Assembly: GCA_902773455.1 (NCBI GenBank)
Contig: CACYEW010000298.1
Span: forward strand, 1-6,041
DNA from: an uncultured Ruminococcus sp.
Lineage (GTDB): Bacteria > Bacillota > Clostridia > Oscillospirales > CAG-272
Direction: 5' to 3'
DNA length: 6,041 bases
Shown: piece by piece, positions 1-5,466 of the stretch
Position numbering within the stretch: position 1 is the stretch's first letter
Layout: every line of letters starts with the position of its first letter
Position numbers and translations under genes: made by a program
The notes under the pieces: model-generated
Databases searched by the model: none
What the model was told of the DNA's origin: nothing
The model's input: the letters and a program-made list of their open reading frames with translations, nothing else

Positions 1-411
1 GCAAGAGAACTGTCCGGTATAAAGATCGATCAGGCCGTGATCGGCAGCTGCACGAACGGCAGGATAGAAGATATGAAAGCCGCTTACGAAATTATAAAAG
101 GCAAAAAGATCAAAGACGGCGTGCGGTGCATAATCATCCCGGCGACCCAGACGGTATATCTGCAGTGCGTCGAGCGCGGTTATACGGCTGAATTCATAAG
201 AGCCGGGGCGGCGGTGTCGACTCCGACCTGCGGTCCGTGCCTCGGCGGCTATATGGGCGTGCTCGCGGCGGGCGAGAGGTGCATTTCCACAACGAACCGC
301 AATTTCGTCGGCAGGATGGGTCACGTAAAAAGCGAGGTATATCTCGCAAGCCCGAAGACCGCCGCCGCGTCGGCGATCACGGGATACATAACCGAACCGG
401 AGGATAAATGA
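1..411 (+). CDS. leuC: 3-isopropylmalate dehydratase large subunit, C-terminal part (5' end outside window)
   Basis: This is the last 136 codons of LeuC, open at the left edge and ending in TGA (409-411). With LeuD it forms the isopropylmalate isomerase that converts 2-isopropylmalate to 3-isopropylmalate in leucine synthesis, in the cytoplasm. Aconitase-family [4Fe-4S] ligands are visible: the Cys of IGSCTNGR (fragment residue 17) and the two Cys of PTCGPCLGG (residues 77 and 80). The NRNFVGRMG stretch that follows is also typical. Full-length proteins of this type have about 420 residues, so roughly the first two thirds lies upstream. A relative acting on homoaconitate or methylmalate cannot be excluded from the fragment alone, but leuD and leuB directly behind make LeuC much the likeliest. 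A Shine-Dalgarno GGAGG for leuD (399-403) lies inside its last codons. Confidence 0.95.
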   Translation, partial: ARELSGIKIDQAVIGSCTNGRIEDMKAAYEIIKGKKIKDGVRCIIIPATQTVYLQCVERGYTAEFIRAGAAVSTPTCGPCLGGYMGVLAAGERCISTTNRNFVGRMGHVKSEVYLASPKTAAASAITGYITEPEDK

Positions 412-412
412 T

Positions 413-901
413 ATGAAAGCGCAGGGCAGAGTTTTCAGATACGCCGATAACGTCGATACCGACGTCATAATACCGGCAAGATATCTCAATACGTCCGATC
501 CGGCGGAGCTTGCCGCTCACTGCATGGAGGATATAGACGCGGACTTCGTCAAAGCCGTGAAGCCGGGCGATATTATCGCCGCGGGCAGAAATTTCGGCTG
601 CGGCTCGTCGCGCGAGCACGCGCCGCTTGTGATAAAGACCTGCGGCGTCGGTTGTGTGATCGCAAAGAGCTTCGCGCGGATATTCTACCGCAACGCGATA
701 AACATCGGCCTGCCGATACTCGAATGCGAAGCGGCGGCAGACGACGCGGAGCAGGGAGATATAATAAATATCGACTTCGACAGCGGCGTTATAACAAACG
801 AAACGAAGGGCAAAACTTACAGGGCGGAACCGTTTCCGCCGTTCATACAGGATATCATCAGAAAAGGCGGCCTTCTGGCTTCGCTTACGGAGGAAAAATG
901 A
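413..901 (+). CDS. leuD: 3-isopropylmalate dehydratase small subunit
   Basis: LeuD (162 residues) is the swivelling small subunit that completes the isopropylmalate isomerase active site with LeuC. The core signature GRNFGCGSSREHAP is at residues 58-71, and an N-terminal DNVDTDVIIPARYLNT segment at 12-27 contains the YLxx loop thought to help select the substrate. The length fits the short archaeal/clostridial class, in contrast to the roughly 200-residue enterobacterial LeuD. The ATG at 413 is preceded by GGAGG (399-403) and starts one base after the leuC stop, so translation is probably coupled. Its stop overlaps the leuB start as ATGA (898-901). The YLNT loop does not by itself prove isopropylmalate over homoaconitate-type substrates; the call rests on the operon. 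Confidence 0.95.
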   Translation: MKAQGRVFRYADNVDTDVIIPARYLNTSDPAELAAHCMEDIDADFVKAVKPGDIIAAGRNFGCGSSREHAPLVIKTCGVGCVIAKSFARIFYRNAINIGLPILECEAAADDAEQGDIINIDFDSGVITNETKGKTYRAEPFPPFIQDIIRKGGLLASLTEEK

Positions 902-1962
902 AAAAGACGGCAGCCGTTTTGCCGGGCGACGGCATAGGTCCCGAAATAATCGCGCAGGCGATCCGCGTCCTCGACGCGATATGTGAAAAATACGGTCACG
1001 AATTCGAATATAAATACGTCGATATCGGCGGCTGCTGTATAGACAAATACGGCGTGCCGATAACAGACGAGGGGATGAACGTCTGCAAATCAGCCGACGC
1101 GGTGCTTCTCGGCGCAGTAGGCGGCCCGAAGTGGGACGGCTGCCCGGCGAACGTACGCCCCGAAAAGGCTCTGCTCGCCGTGCGTAAAGAGCTCGATCTT
1201 TTCGCAAATCTGCGCCCGGTGCGTATCGATCCTCATTTATCGTCCGCCTCGCCGCTCAAAACGGCTGACGGGACCGATCTCGTGATCGTGCGCGAGCTTA
1301 CCGGAGGCGTATATTTCGGTGAAAAGAAAAAATACGAAAAAGACGGCAAAACGACCGCAAGCGATCTTATGATCTATTCCGAAGACGAGATAGAGCGCAT
1401 CGCGCGGGCGGCGTTTGAGACCGCGATGAAGAGAAGAAGGAAAGTCGCGTCGGTCGATAAGGCGAACGTTCTCGAAACGTCGCGGCTCTGGCGCAGGGTC
1501 GTCCATCGCGTCGCCGAAGAATATAAGGAGGTCGAGCTCTGCGACGTGCTCGTAGATAACGCCGCTATGCAGCTTATCAAAAATCCCGCACAGTTCGACG
1601 TTATCGTGACGGAGAATATGTTCGGCGACATCCTCTCTGACGAAGCTTCGATGCTCACGGGCTCGATCGGAATGATGCCGTCCGCTTCGCTCGGTACCGG
1701 AAGCGCCGGTATGTACGAGCCGATACACGGCTCCGCGCCCGACATAGCCGGGGCTGATATCGCAAATCCGCTCGGCACGATCCTCTCGGCTTCGATGATG
1801 CTCCGCTATTCGTTCGGAATGCAAAAAGAGGCGGATGATATTGAAGCCGCCGTTGATTCCGCGCTCGAAGACGGGTACAGAACGGCTGATATAATGCAGC
1901 CGGGATGCGTAAAGGTCTCCTGCTCCGGTATGGGCGGTATAACGGCGAAGAAGATCCGGTAG
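898..1962 (+). CDS. leuB: 3-isopropylmalate dehydrogenase
   Basis: LeuB (354 residues, normal for the family) oxidises and decarboxylates 3-isopropylmalate with NAD+ to give 2-oxoisocaproate, the leucine precursor. Visible family features are LPGDGIGPE at 8-16, substrate arginines in VRKELDLFANLRP (Arg96, Arg106) and Arg132 of RELTGGVYFGE with Tyr139, the catalytic Lys188 in VDKANVLETSRLWR, Asp220, and the metal-binding signature NMFGDILSDEAS (240-251; Asp244, Asp248). EPIHGSAPDIAG at 274-285 is the cofactor loop; its Asp282 is where NAD-specific enzymes carry Asp. The start at 898 is chosen because MKKTAAVLPGDGIG is the canonical N terminus and GGAGG lies at 889-893; the reading frame is open further upstream, but that part is inside leuD and not LeuB-like. 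It is the last gene of the leu block. Confidence 0.97.
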   Translation: MKKTAAVLPGDGIGPEIIAQAIRVLDAICEKYGHEFEYKYVDIGGCCIDKYGVPITDEGMNVCKSADAVLLGAVGGPKWDGCPANVRPEKALLAVRKELDLFANLRPVRIDPHLSSASPLKTADGTDLVIVRELTGGVYFGEKKKYEKDGKTTASDLMIYSEDEIERIARAAFETAMKRRRKVASVDKANVLETSRLWRRVVHRVAEEYKEVELCDVLVDNAAMQLIKNPAQFDVIVTENMFGDILSDEASMLTGSIGMMPSASLGTGSAGMYEPIHGSAPDIAGADIANPLGTILSASMMLRYSFGMQKEADDIEAAVDSALEDGYRTADIMQPGCVKVSCSGMGGITAKKIR

Positions 1963-1977
1963 TATAAAGAGAGCTTC

Positions 1978-1995
1978 CGCGCCGTTTGCGGCGCG
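1978..1995 (+). terminator. GC-rich hairpin after leuB, weak terminator candidate
   Basis: A perfect 7-bp stem (CGCGCCG and CGGCGCG) closes a TTTG loop 15 bases after the leuB stop. It is followed by an A-rich stretch and not by a T tract, so as an intrinsic terminator it is poor. It may protect the 3' end of the leu mRNA, or work together with the better terminator-like hairpin at 2059-2087. Confidence 0.35.
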
Positions 1996-2026
1996 AAAAT
2001 AAAATATAAAAATTTTCAAAAACCCC

Positions 2027-2055
2027 TTGACAAAACGGCGGGGAATAACTATAAT
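2027..2055 (+). promoter_or_regulatory. Perfect consensus housekeeping sigma promoter of the feo operon
   Basis: The -35 box TTGACA (2027-2032) and -10 box TATAAT (2050-2055) both match consensus at every base, with an ideal 17-base spacer (2033-2049). The transcription start is expected near 2061-2063, giving a leader of about 105 bases before feoA1. Such a strong promoter normally needs a repressor; a palindrome covering the predicted start site (2059-2082) supplies the obvious operator. The promoter itself is seen directly; its strength and start site are inferred. Confidence 0.9.
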
Positions 2056-2058
2056 AGG

Positions 2059-2087
2059 AGCGGTTAGAGAAGGCTAACCGCTTTTTT
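2059..2087 (+). promoter_or_regulatory. Palindrome copy 1 at the feo start site: likely metal-repressor operator, also shaped like an intrinsic terminator
   Basis: Arms AGCGGTTAG (2059-2067) and CTAACCGCT (2074-2082) pair perfectly over 9 bp around a 6-base loop, and six T residues follow (2082-2087). The core GTTAGAGAAGGCTAAC (2063-2078) recurs with few changes at 2098-2113 and 2649-2664. It begins 3 bases after the -10 box, so a bound repressor would block the promoter. The GTTAG/CTAAC half-sites resemble those of DtxR-type operators, and a DtxR-family gene ends the operon. Read from the leu side, the same DNA is a stem plus U-tract that could stop leu transcripts. Confidence 0.7.
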
Positions 2088-2097
2088 AACAAATTCA

Positions 2098-2113
2098 GTT
2101 AGCAGAGGCTAAC
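2098..2113 (+). promoter_or_regulatory. Palindrome copy 2 in the feo leader: likely metal-repressor operator
   Basis: GTTAGCAGAGGCTAAC is a 6-bp perfect inverted repeat (GTTAGC and GCTAAC) around AGAG. Its centre is 35 bp downstream of the centre of copy 1, inside the untranslated leader. It differs from copy 3 at one base of 16 and from copy 1 at three. The role as an operator for the DtxR-family protein encoded at 5467 is inferred from repetition and position. Confidence 0.65.
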
Positions 2114-2128
2114 AATATTTTGAACCGT

Positions 2129-2152
2129 GCGTCCGGCATACGGCGCCGACGC
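2129..2152 (+). other. Stem-loop in the feoA1 leader just ahead of the ribosome binding site
   Basis: GCGTC (2129-2133) pairs with GACGC (2148-2152) and GGC (2135-2137) with GCC (2145-2147), leaving C2134 bulged and a 7-base loop. The hairpin ends four bases before the Shine-Dalgarno sequence. It might stabilise the mRNA or affect ribosome access. It matches no riboswitch that I recognise, and in GC-rich DNA a stem of this size can be chance. Confidence 0.3.
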
Positions 2153-2156
2153 TCAC

Positions 2157-2162
2157 AGGAGG
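2157..2162 (+). promoter_or_regulatory. Ribosome binding site that fixes the feoA1 start
   Basis: A perfect AGGAGG lies five bases before the ATG at 2168. It decides against the in-frame TTG at 2120, which would place an Arg-rich, non-FeoA extension on the protein and has no such site in front of it. Confidence 0.85.
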
Positions 2163-2167
2163 AAACA

Positions 2168-2380
2168 ATGATCCCGCTTTGTTTATCGGACGCGGGAGAG
2201 GCGCAGATCATCAAAAAGATCGGCGGAACTCCCGAAATAAAACAGCACCTTGAAAACCTCGGTTTTAACGTCGGGGGAGAGGTGACAGTCGTCAGCACCA
2301 TGGGCGAAAACCTCATAGTCAAGGTCAAAGAAGCCCGAGTCGCGTTGAGCGACGAGCTGGCCCGGAAGATAATGGTTTAA
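2168..2380 (+). CDS. feoA: FeoA-family ferrous iron transport accessory protein (first copy)
   Basis: A 70-residue cytoplasmic SH3-like FeoA protein, full length for the family. FeoA proteins assist the FeoB ferrous iron transporter, probably by contacting it, though their exact role is unsettled. The pattern IGGTPEIKQHLENLGFNVG (residues 17-35), then two strand-forming segments (EVTVVSTMGENLIVKV and RVALSDELARKIMV), is FeoA-like. It lacks the APLGDPIEI strand seen in the second copy, so the two are diverged paralogues and not a recent duplication. It is the first gene after the feo promoter, with a 24-base gap to feoA2. The start is set by AGGAGG at 2157-2162. Confidence 0.9.
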   Translation: MIPLCLSDAGEAQIIKKIGGTPEIKQHLENLGFNVGGEVTVVSTMGENLIVKVKEARVALSDELARKIMV

Positions 2381-2404
2381 TATTTTGAAAAGGAGGAGAA
2401 TACA

Positions 2405-2626
2405 GTGAAAACTTTAAGAGACGTACATATCGGAGAAACCGCTACGGTCGTGAAGCTCCACGGCGAGGGCGCCGTCAAACGCCGTATAATGGATATGGGT
2501 ATTACAAAACGTACGCCCGTCTACGTCCGCAAGGTCGCGCCGCTCGGCGATCCGATCGAGATCACCGTCAGAAATTACGAGCTCTCTATCCGCAAAGCGG
2601 ACGCGGAAATGATCGAGGTGGAATAA
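2405..2626 (+). CDS. feoA: FeoA-family ferrous iron transport accessory protein (second copy)
   Basis: A 73-residue FeoA protein of the standard type: VKRRIMDMGITKRTPVYVRK at residues 24-43 followed by VAPLGDPIEITVRNYELSIRK, the classical FeoA SH3-like core. It is expected to act in the cytoplasm at the FeoB G domain or pore. The start codon is GTG (2405-2407), with AGGAGG at 2391-2396, eight bases upstream; no ATG in frame fits better. The gap to feoB is 73 bases, longer than the other gaps up to this point in the operon, and holds palindrome copy 3. Confidence 0.95.
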   Translation: MKTLRDVHIGETATVVKLHGEGAVKRRIMDMGITKRTPVYVRKVAPLGDPIEITVRNYELSIRKADAEMIEVE

Positions 2627-2646
2627 ACTCTTATTTTTTCAGGCAA

Positions 2647-2666
2647 CAGTTAGCAAAGGCTAACTG
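2647..2666 (+). promoter_or_regulatory. Palindrome copy 3 between feoA2 and feoB: possible internal operator
   Basis: CAGTTAGCAAAGGCTAACTG is a perfect 8-bp inverted repeat around AAAG, the most symmetrical of the three copies. It lies 34 bases ahead of the feoB ATG. I find no convincing -35/-10 pair in front of it, so it may act as a roadblock, a looping partner for the two upstream sites, or a relic of a separate feoB promoter. A second stem (CTGCTC 2664-2669 with GAGCAG 2681-2686) overlaps it by three bases, so the two RNA hairpins could not both form fully. The feoB Shine-Dalgarno AAGGA (2688-2692) follows. Confidence 0.6.
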
Positions 2667-2699
2667 CTCAAAGCTCATAAGAGCAGAAAGGAAACGATT

Positions 2700-5219
2700 A
2701 TGGATATCAGAATAGCCCTTGCGGGCAACCCGAACAGCGGAAAAACAACGCTTTTCAACGCCCTGACCGGCTCCAATCAGTTTGTGGGGAACTGGCCGGG
2801 CGTGACCGTTGAGAAAAAGGAAGGCAAGCTCAAAAAGCACGACGGCGTTATAATCACCGACCTTCCCGGCATTTACTCTCTATCGCCTTATACTCTCGAA
2901 GAGGTCGTGGCGAGAAATTACCTGATAGGCGAACGTCCCGACGCAATACTGAATATCGTCGACGGTACGAACCTTGAAAGAAACCTCTATCTCACAACTC
3001 AGCTGACCGAGCTCGGCATACCGGTCGTTGTCGCGATCAATATGATCGACCTCGTCAGAAAAGAGGGAGATAAAATAAATCTTACCGAGCTTTCGCGCCG
3101 GATCGGATGCCCCGTCATAGAGATATCGGCGTTGAAGGAGACGGGAATTACGGAAGCCGCCGAAGCGGCGATAAACGCCGCCAAAAACGGAAAAACGATA
3201 CCTCAGCACAGCTTTTCGGGTCCTGTCGAGCACGCTCTCGCGCATATCGAAGAAGCGGTCGTGCACGATCTGCCCGAAGAACAGCAGAGATGGTACGCGG
3301 TAAAGATCTTCGAGCGCGATGAAAAGGTGCTCGAACAGCTTGATCTTCCCGAAAATACTCTCGCTCACATAGAAGAAGACATCAAAGCCGCCGAGACGGA
3401 GCTCGACGACGACTCCGAAAGCATAATTACAAACGAAAGATATGTTTACATAGCGGAAGTCATCAAAGCCTGCTATAAAAAGAAGCAAATCAAAAAGCTT
3501 ACGACGAGCGATAAAATCGACAAGATCGTCACCAACCGCTGGCTCGGTCTCCCGATCTTTGCCGTCGTGATGTTACTTGTTTATTACATCTCTATGGTCA
3601 CCGTCGGCACCGCCGCGACGGACTGGGCGAACGACGGACTGTTCGGAGACGGCTATCATCTGTTCGGCATCGGCTCGTCCGCATACGAGGAAAAGAGCGG
3701 AGATTACGAAGCCGCGTCGAACGCGCTCGCCGCTTTCGGCATCGAATTCGATACGGAAGACGAAGGATTCGATCCCGATCAGTTTATCGGATCGCTCGAA
3801 GCGTTCACGACGGACAAAACCTCTGCAGAGGTCGAAGTGACCGACGACGAAACGCTTGAGGTATCGAGTTTAACGGTGTATTTCGATACGGTCCCCGACG
3901 GCGCCGATGAAGAAGAAACGAACGGTATGACGTTCAGGGAAGCCGTCGCATACTTTAAGGAAAACGGCTTTGAAGAGCCCGACCCCGCCGATTACGGCGT
4001 ATGGGTACCCGGCGTTCCGGCGCTGATCGACAAGGCTCTTCTCGACGCAGACGGGAATATGAGAGTGCCCGAATGGCTCTACGGCCTCATTCAGGACGGT
4101 ATAGTCGCAGGCGTCGGAGCGGTGCTCGGCTTCGTACCTCAGATGCTCGTGCTGTTCTTCCTGCTCGCGCTTCTCGAAGGGTGCGGCTATATGGCGCGTA
4201 TCGCCTTCGTTCTCGACCGTATATTCAGAAGATTCGGTCTTTCCGGCAAATCGTTTATCCCGATGCTCGTCGGCAGCGGCTGCGGCATCCCCGGCATAAT
4301 GGCTTCGCGTACAATAGAAAACGAGCGTGACCGCCGTATGACGATAATGACGACCACGTTCATCCCCTGCGGAGCGAAGCTCCCGTTCATCGCGATGATC
4401 GCGGGCGCTCTGTTCGGAAAATCGCCGTGGGTCGCCGTTTCGGCTTATTTCATAGGCATGGCGGCGATAGTGATCTCGGGCGTTATGCTTAAAAAGACAA
4501 AGAGATTCGCCGGAGACCCGGCTCCGTTCGTTATGGAGTTGCCGGCGTACCATCTGCCGACGCTCAGAAACGTACTCAGATCCACGTGGGAGCGCGGCTG
4601 GTCGTTCATCAAAAAAGCCGGCACGATCATTCTGCTTTCAACGATAGTCGTATGGTTCACCTCTTTCTTCGGCTGGGTCGACGGTTCGTTCCGTATGCTT
4701 GCGGAAGAAGAGATGGAAAACTCGATACTCGCCTTCATCGGCAAGGGTATCGCCTGGATATTCGCTCCTCTCGGCTGGGGCAGCTGGAAAGCGGCCGTCG
4801 CGTCCGTGACCGGTCTTGTCGCCAAAGAAAACATCGTCGGAACGATGGGTATACTCTACGGCGACTGGGCGGGCATCAAAGCTTCGTTCGACGTTCCTCA
4901 GATCGCGGGCTTCTCGTTCCTCGTATTCAACCTGCTCTGCGCTCCGTGCTTTGCGGCTATCGGCGCTATCAGACGTGAGATGAACAACGCCGGATGGACG
5001 TGGTTCGCCATCGGTTACGAATGCGGCTTTGCTTACGTGATCGCCCTTATGATAAATCAGTTCGGCAATCTCTTCACGGGCAATCTTGCCTCCGGCGCGG
5101 GACTCGTCGTGAATATTATCAGCCTCGTCGCCGCGTTCGCTCTGCTCGGCGTTATGATCTATATGCTGTTTATCAAAAAATATAAAGAAGCGACAAAACT
5201 CACAAAGAAGGGAGTATAA
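2700..5219 (+). CDS. feoB: Ferrous iron transporter B with an acidic insertion
   Basis: FeoB (839 residues) is the GTPase-coupled membrane transporter that imports Fe2+. The N-terminal G domain shows G1 GNPNSGKT (9-16), G2 Thr36 in GVTVE, G3 DLPG (54-57), G4 NMID (114-117) and G5 SALKETG (143-149). A helical cytoplasmic spacer (about 166-270) follows. The first membrane helix is about 283-303. The gate repeats lie in the C-terminal half: LLEGCGYMAR (491-500), GSGCGIPGIMASRT (525-538) and FIPCGAKLP (554-562), then LLCAPCFAAIGAIRREM (745-761) and GYECGFAY (772-779). Candidate metal-path cysteines are 494, 528, 556, 747, 750 and 774. The last helix is about 803-824. Residues 315-432 form an extra segment with 31 Asp/Glu and only 4 Lys/Arg, which is why the protein is longer than usual. 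The ATG at 2700 has AAGGA seven bases upstream. All G motifs are intact and there is no frameshift. Confidence 0.97.
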   Translation: MDIRIALAGNPNSGKTTLFNALTGSNQFVGNWPGVTVEKKEGKLKKHDGVIITDLPGIYSLSPYTLEEVVARNYLIGERPDAILNIVDGTNLERNLYLTTQLTELGIPVVVAINMIDLVRKEGDKINLTELSRRIGCPVIEISALKETGITEAAEAAINAAKNGKTIPQHSFSGPVEHALAHIEEAVVHDLPEEQQRWYAVKIFERDEKVLEQLDLPENTLAHIEEDIKAAETELDDDSESIITNERYVYIAEVIKACYKKKQIKKLTTSDKIDKIVTNRWLGLPIFAVVMLLVYYISMVTVGTAATDWANDGLFGDGYHLFGIGSSAYEEKSGDYEAASNALAAFGIEFDTEDEGFDPDQFIGSLEAFTTDKTSAEVEVTDDETLEVSSLTVYFDTVPDGADEEETNGMTFREAVAYFKENGFEEPDPADYGVWVPGVPALIDKALLDADGNMRVPEWLYGLIQDGIVAGVGAVLGFVPQMLVLFFLLALLEGCGYMARIAFVLDRIFRRFGLSGKSFIPMLVGSGCGIPGIMASRTIENERDRRMTIMTTTFIPCGAKLPFIAMIAGALFGKSPWVAVSAYFIGMAAIVISGVMLKKTKRFAGDPAPFVMELPAYHLPTLRNVLRSTWERGWSFIKKAGTIILLSTIVVWFTSFFGWVDGSFRMLAEEEMENSILAFIGKGIAWIFAPLGWGSWKAAVASVTGLVAKENIVGTMGILYGDWAGIKASFDVPQIAGFSFLVFNLLCAPCFAAIGAIRREMNNAGWTWFAIGYECGFAYVIALMINQFGNLFTGNLASGAGLVVNIISLVAAFALLGVMIYMLFIKKYKEATKLTKKGV

Positions 5220-5223
5220 AGCT

Positions 5224-5403
5224 ATGCTTGCATGGATCGCCGGAAACGCCGTAACGGTCGTTGTGATCGCGGTATTGCTGACCGTCGTCGCCGCCGCCGT
5301 ATTCGTTCTTATAAAAGACAAAAAGAACAAAAAAGGCGGCTGTACGGGAAACTGCGCGACGTGCGGCATGGGATGCTCATACGGCAAAAAAGACGGTAAA
5401 TAA
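5224..5403 (+). CDS. FeoB-associated Cys-rich membrane protein
   Basis: A 59-residue protein that starts four bases after the feoB stop, with GGGAG at 5210-5214 inside the end of feoB. Residues about 9-30 form one hydrophobic helix rich in Val and Ala. A basic stretch (KDKKNKK, 31-37) then suggests that the C terminus is cytoplasmic. The tail carries four Cys at 40, 44, 47 and 51 (CTGNCATCGMGC), a likely metal or redox site. The layout matches the family of small Cys-rich proteins found next to feoB in many Clostridia. The function is unproven; passing or sensing iron at the FeoB exit is an inference. The start is firm because the helix begins right after it and the spacing to feoB is operon-like. 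Confidence 0.88.
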   Translation: MLAWIAGNAVTVVVIAVLLTVVAAAVFVLIKDKKNKKGGCTGNCATCGMGCSYGKKDGK

Positions 5404-5466
5404 GATCCCGGTAAAGACCGGCAGAACGGCGGCGCTTTTGCCGCACGGCGAAACAGAGGAGGAACC

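Noticed and set aside
652..897. N-terminal extension of leuB into leuD
   Set aside because: The extension is an Arg-rich out-of-frame reading of leuD; LeuB proteins begin at the MKKTAAVLPGDGIG segment, which has its own ribosome binding site.
377..2092. Several long open frames on the - strand opposite leuD and leuB
   Set aside because: They are Arg/His/Ser-rich translations without family motifs, lie antisense to highly conserved genes, and arise from the codon bias of GC-rich DNA.
2120..2167. TTG start giving feoA1 sixteen more residues
   Set aside because: No ribosome binding site precedes it, the added residues are basic and not FeoA-like, and AGGAGG sits correctly before the ATG at 2168.
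2062..2167. A metal riboswitch in the feo leader
   Set aside because: The leader is about 105 bases and I see only simple hairpins, with no recognisable multi-stem metal-sensing fold; protein operators explain the repeats better.
2059..2666. The three palindromes as a CRISPR array or mobile-element ends
   Set aside because: There are only three short copies with irregular spacing, a whole feoA pair lies between copies 2 and 3, and there is no transposase or cas gene. Their position at the promoter and ahead of feoB fits operators.
2880..5387. Long - strand open frames and short + strand frames inside feoB
   Set aside because: They have no domain character or ribosome binding sites, and the FeoB frame carries every expected motif throughout.
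5404..5466. A separate promoter for the regulator gene
   Set aside because: No -35/-10 pair or palindrome copy is visible in these 63 bases, only small GC-rich inverted repeats, so cotranscription with feoB is the simpler reading.
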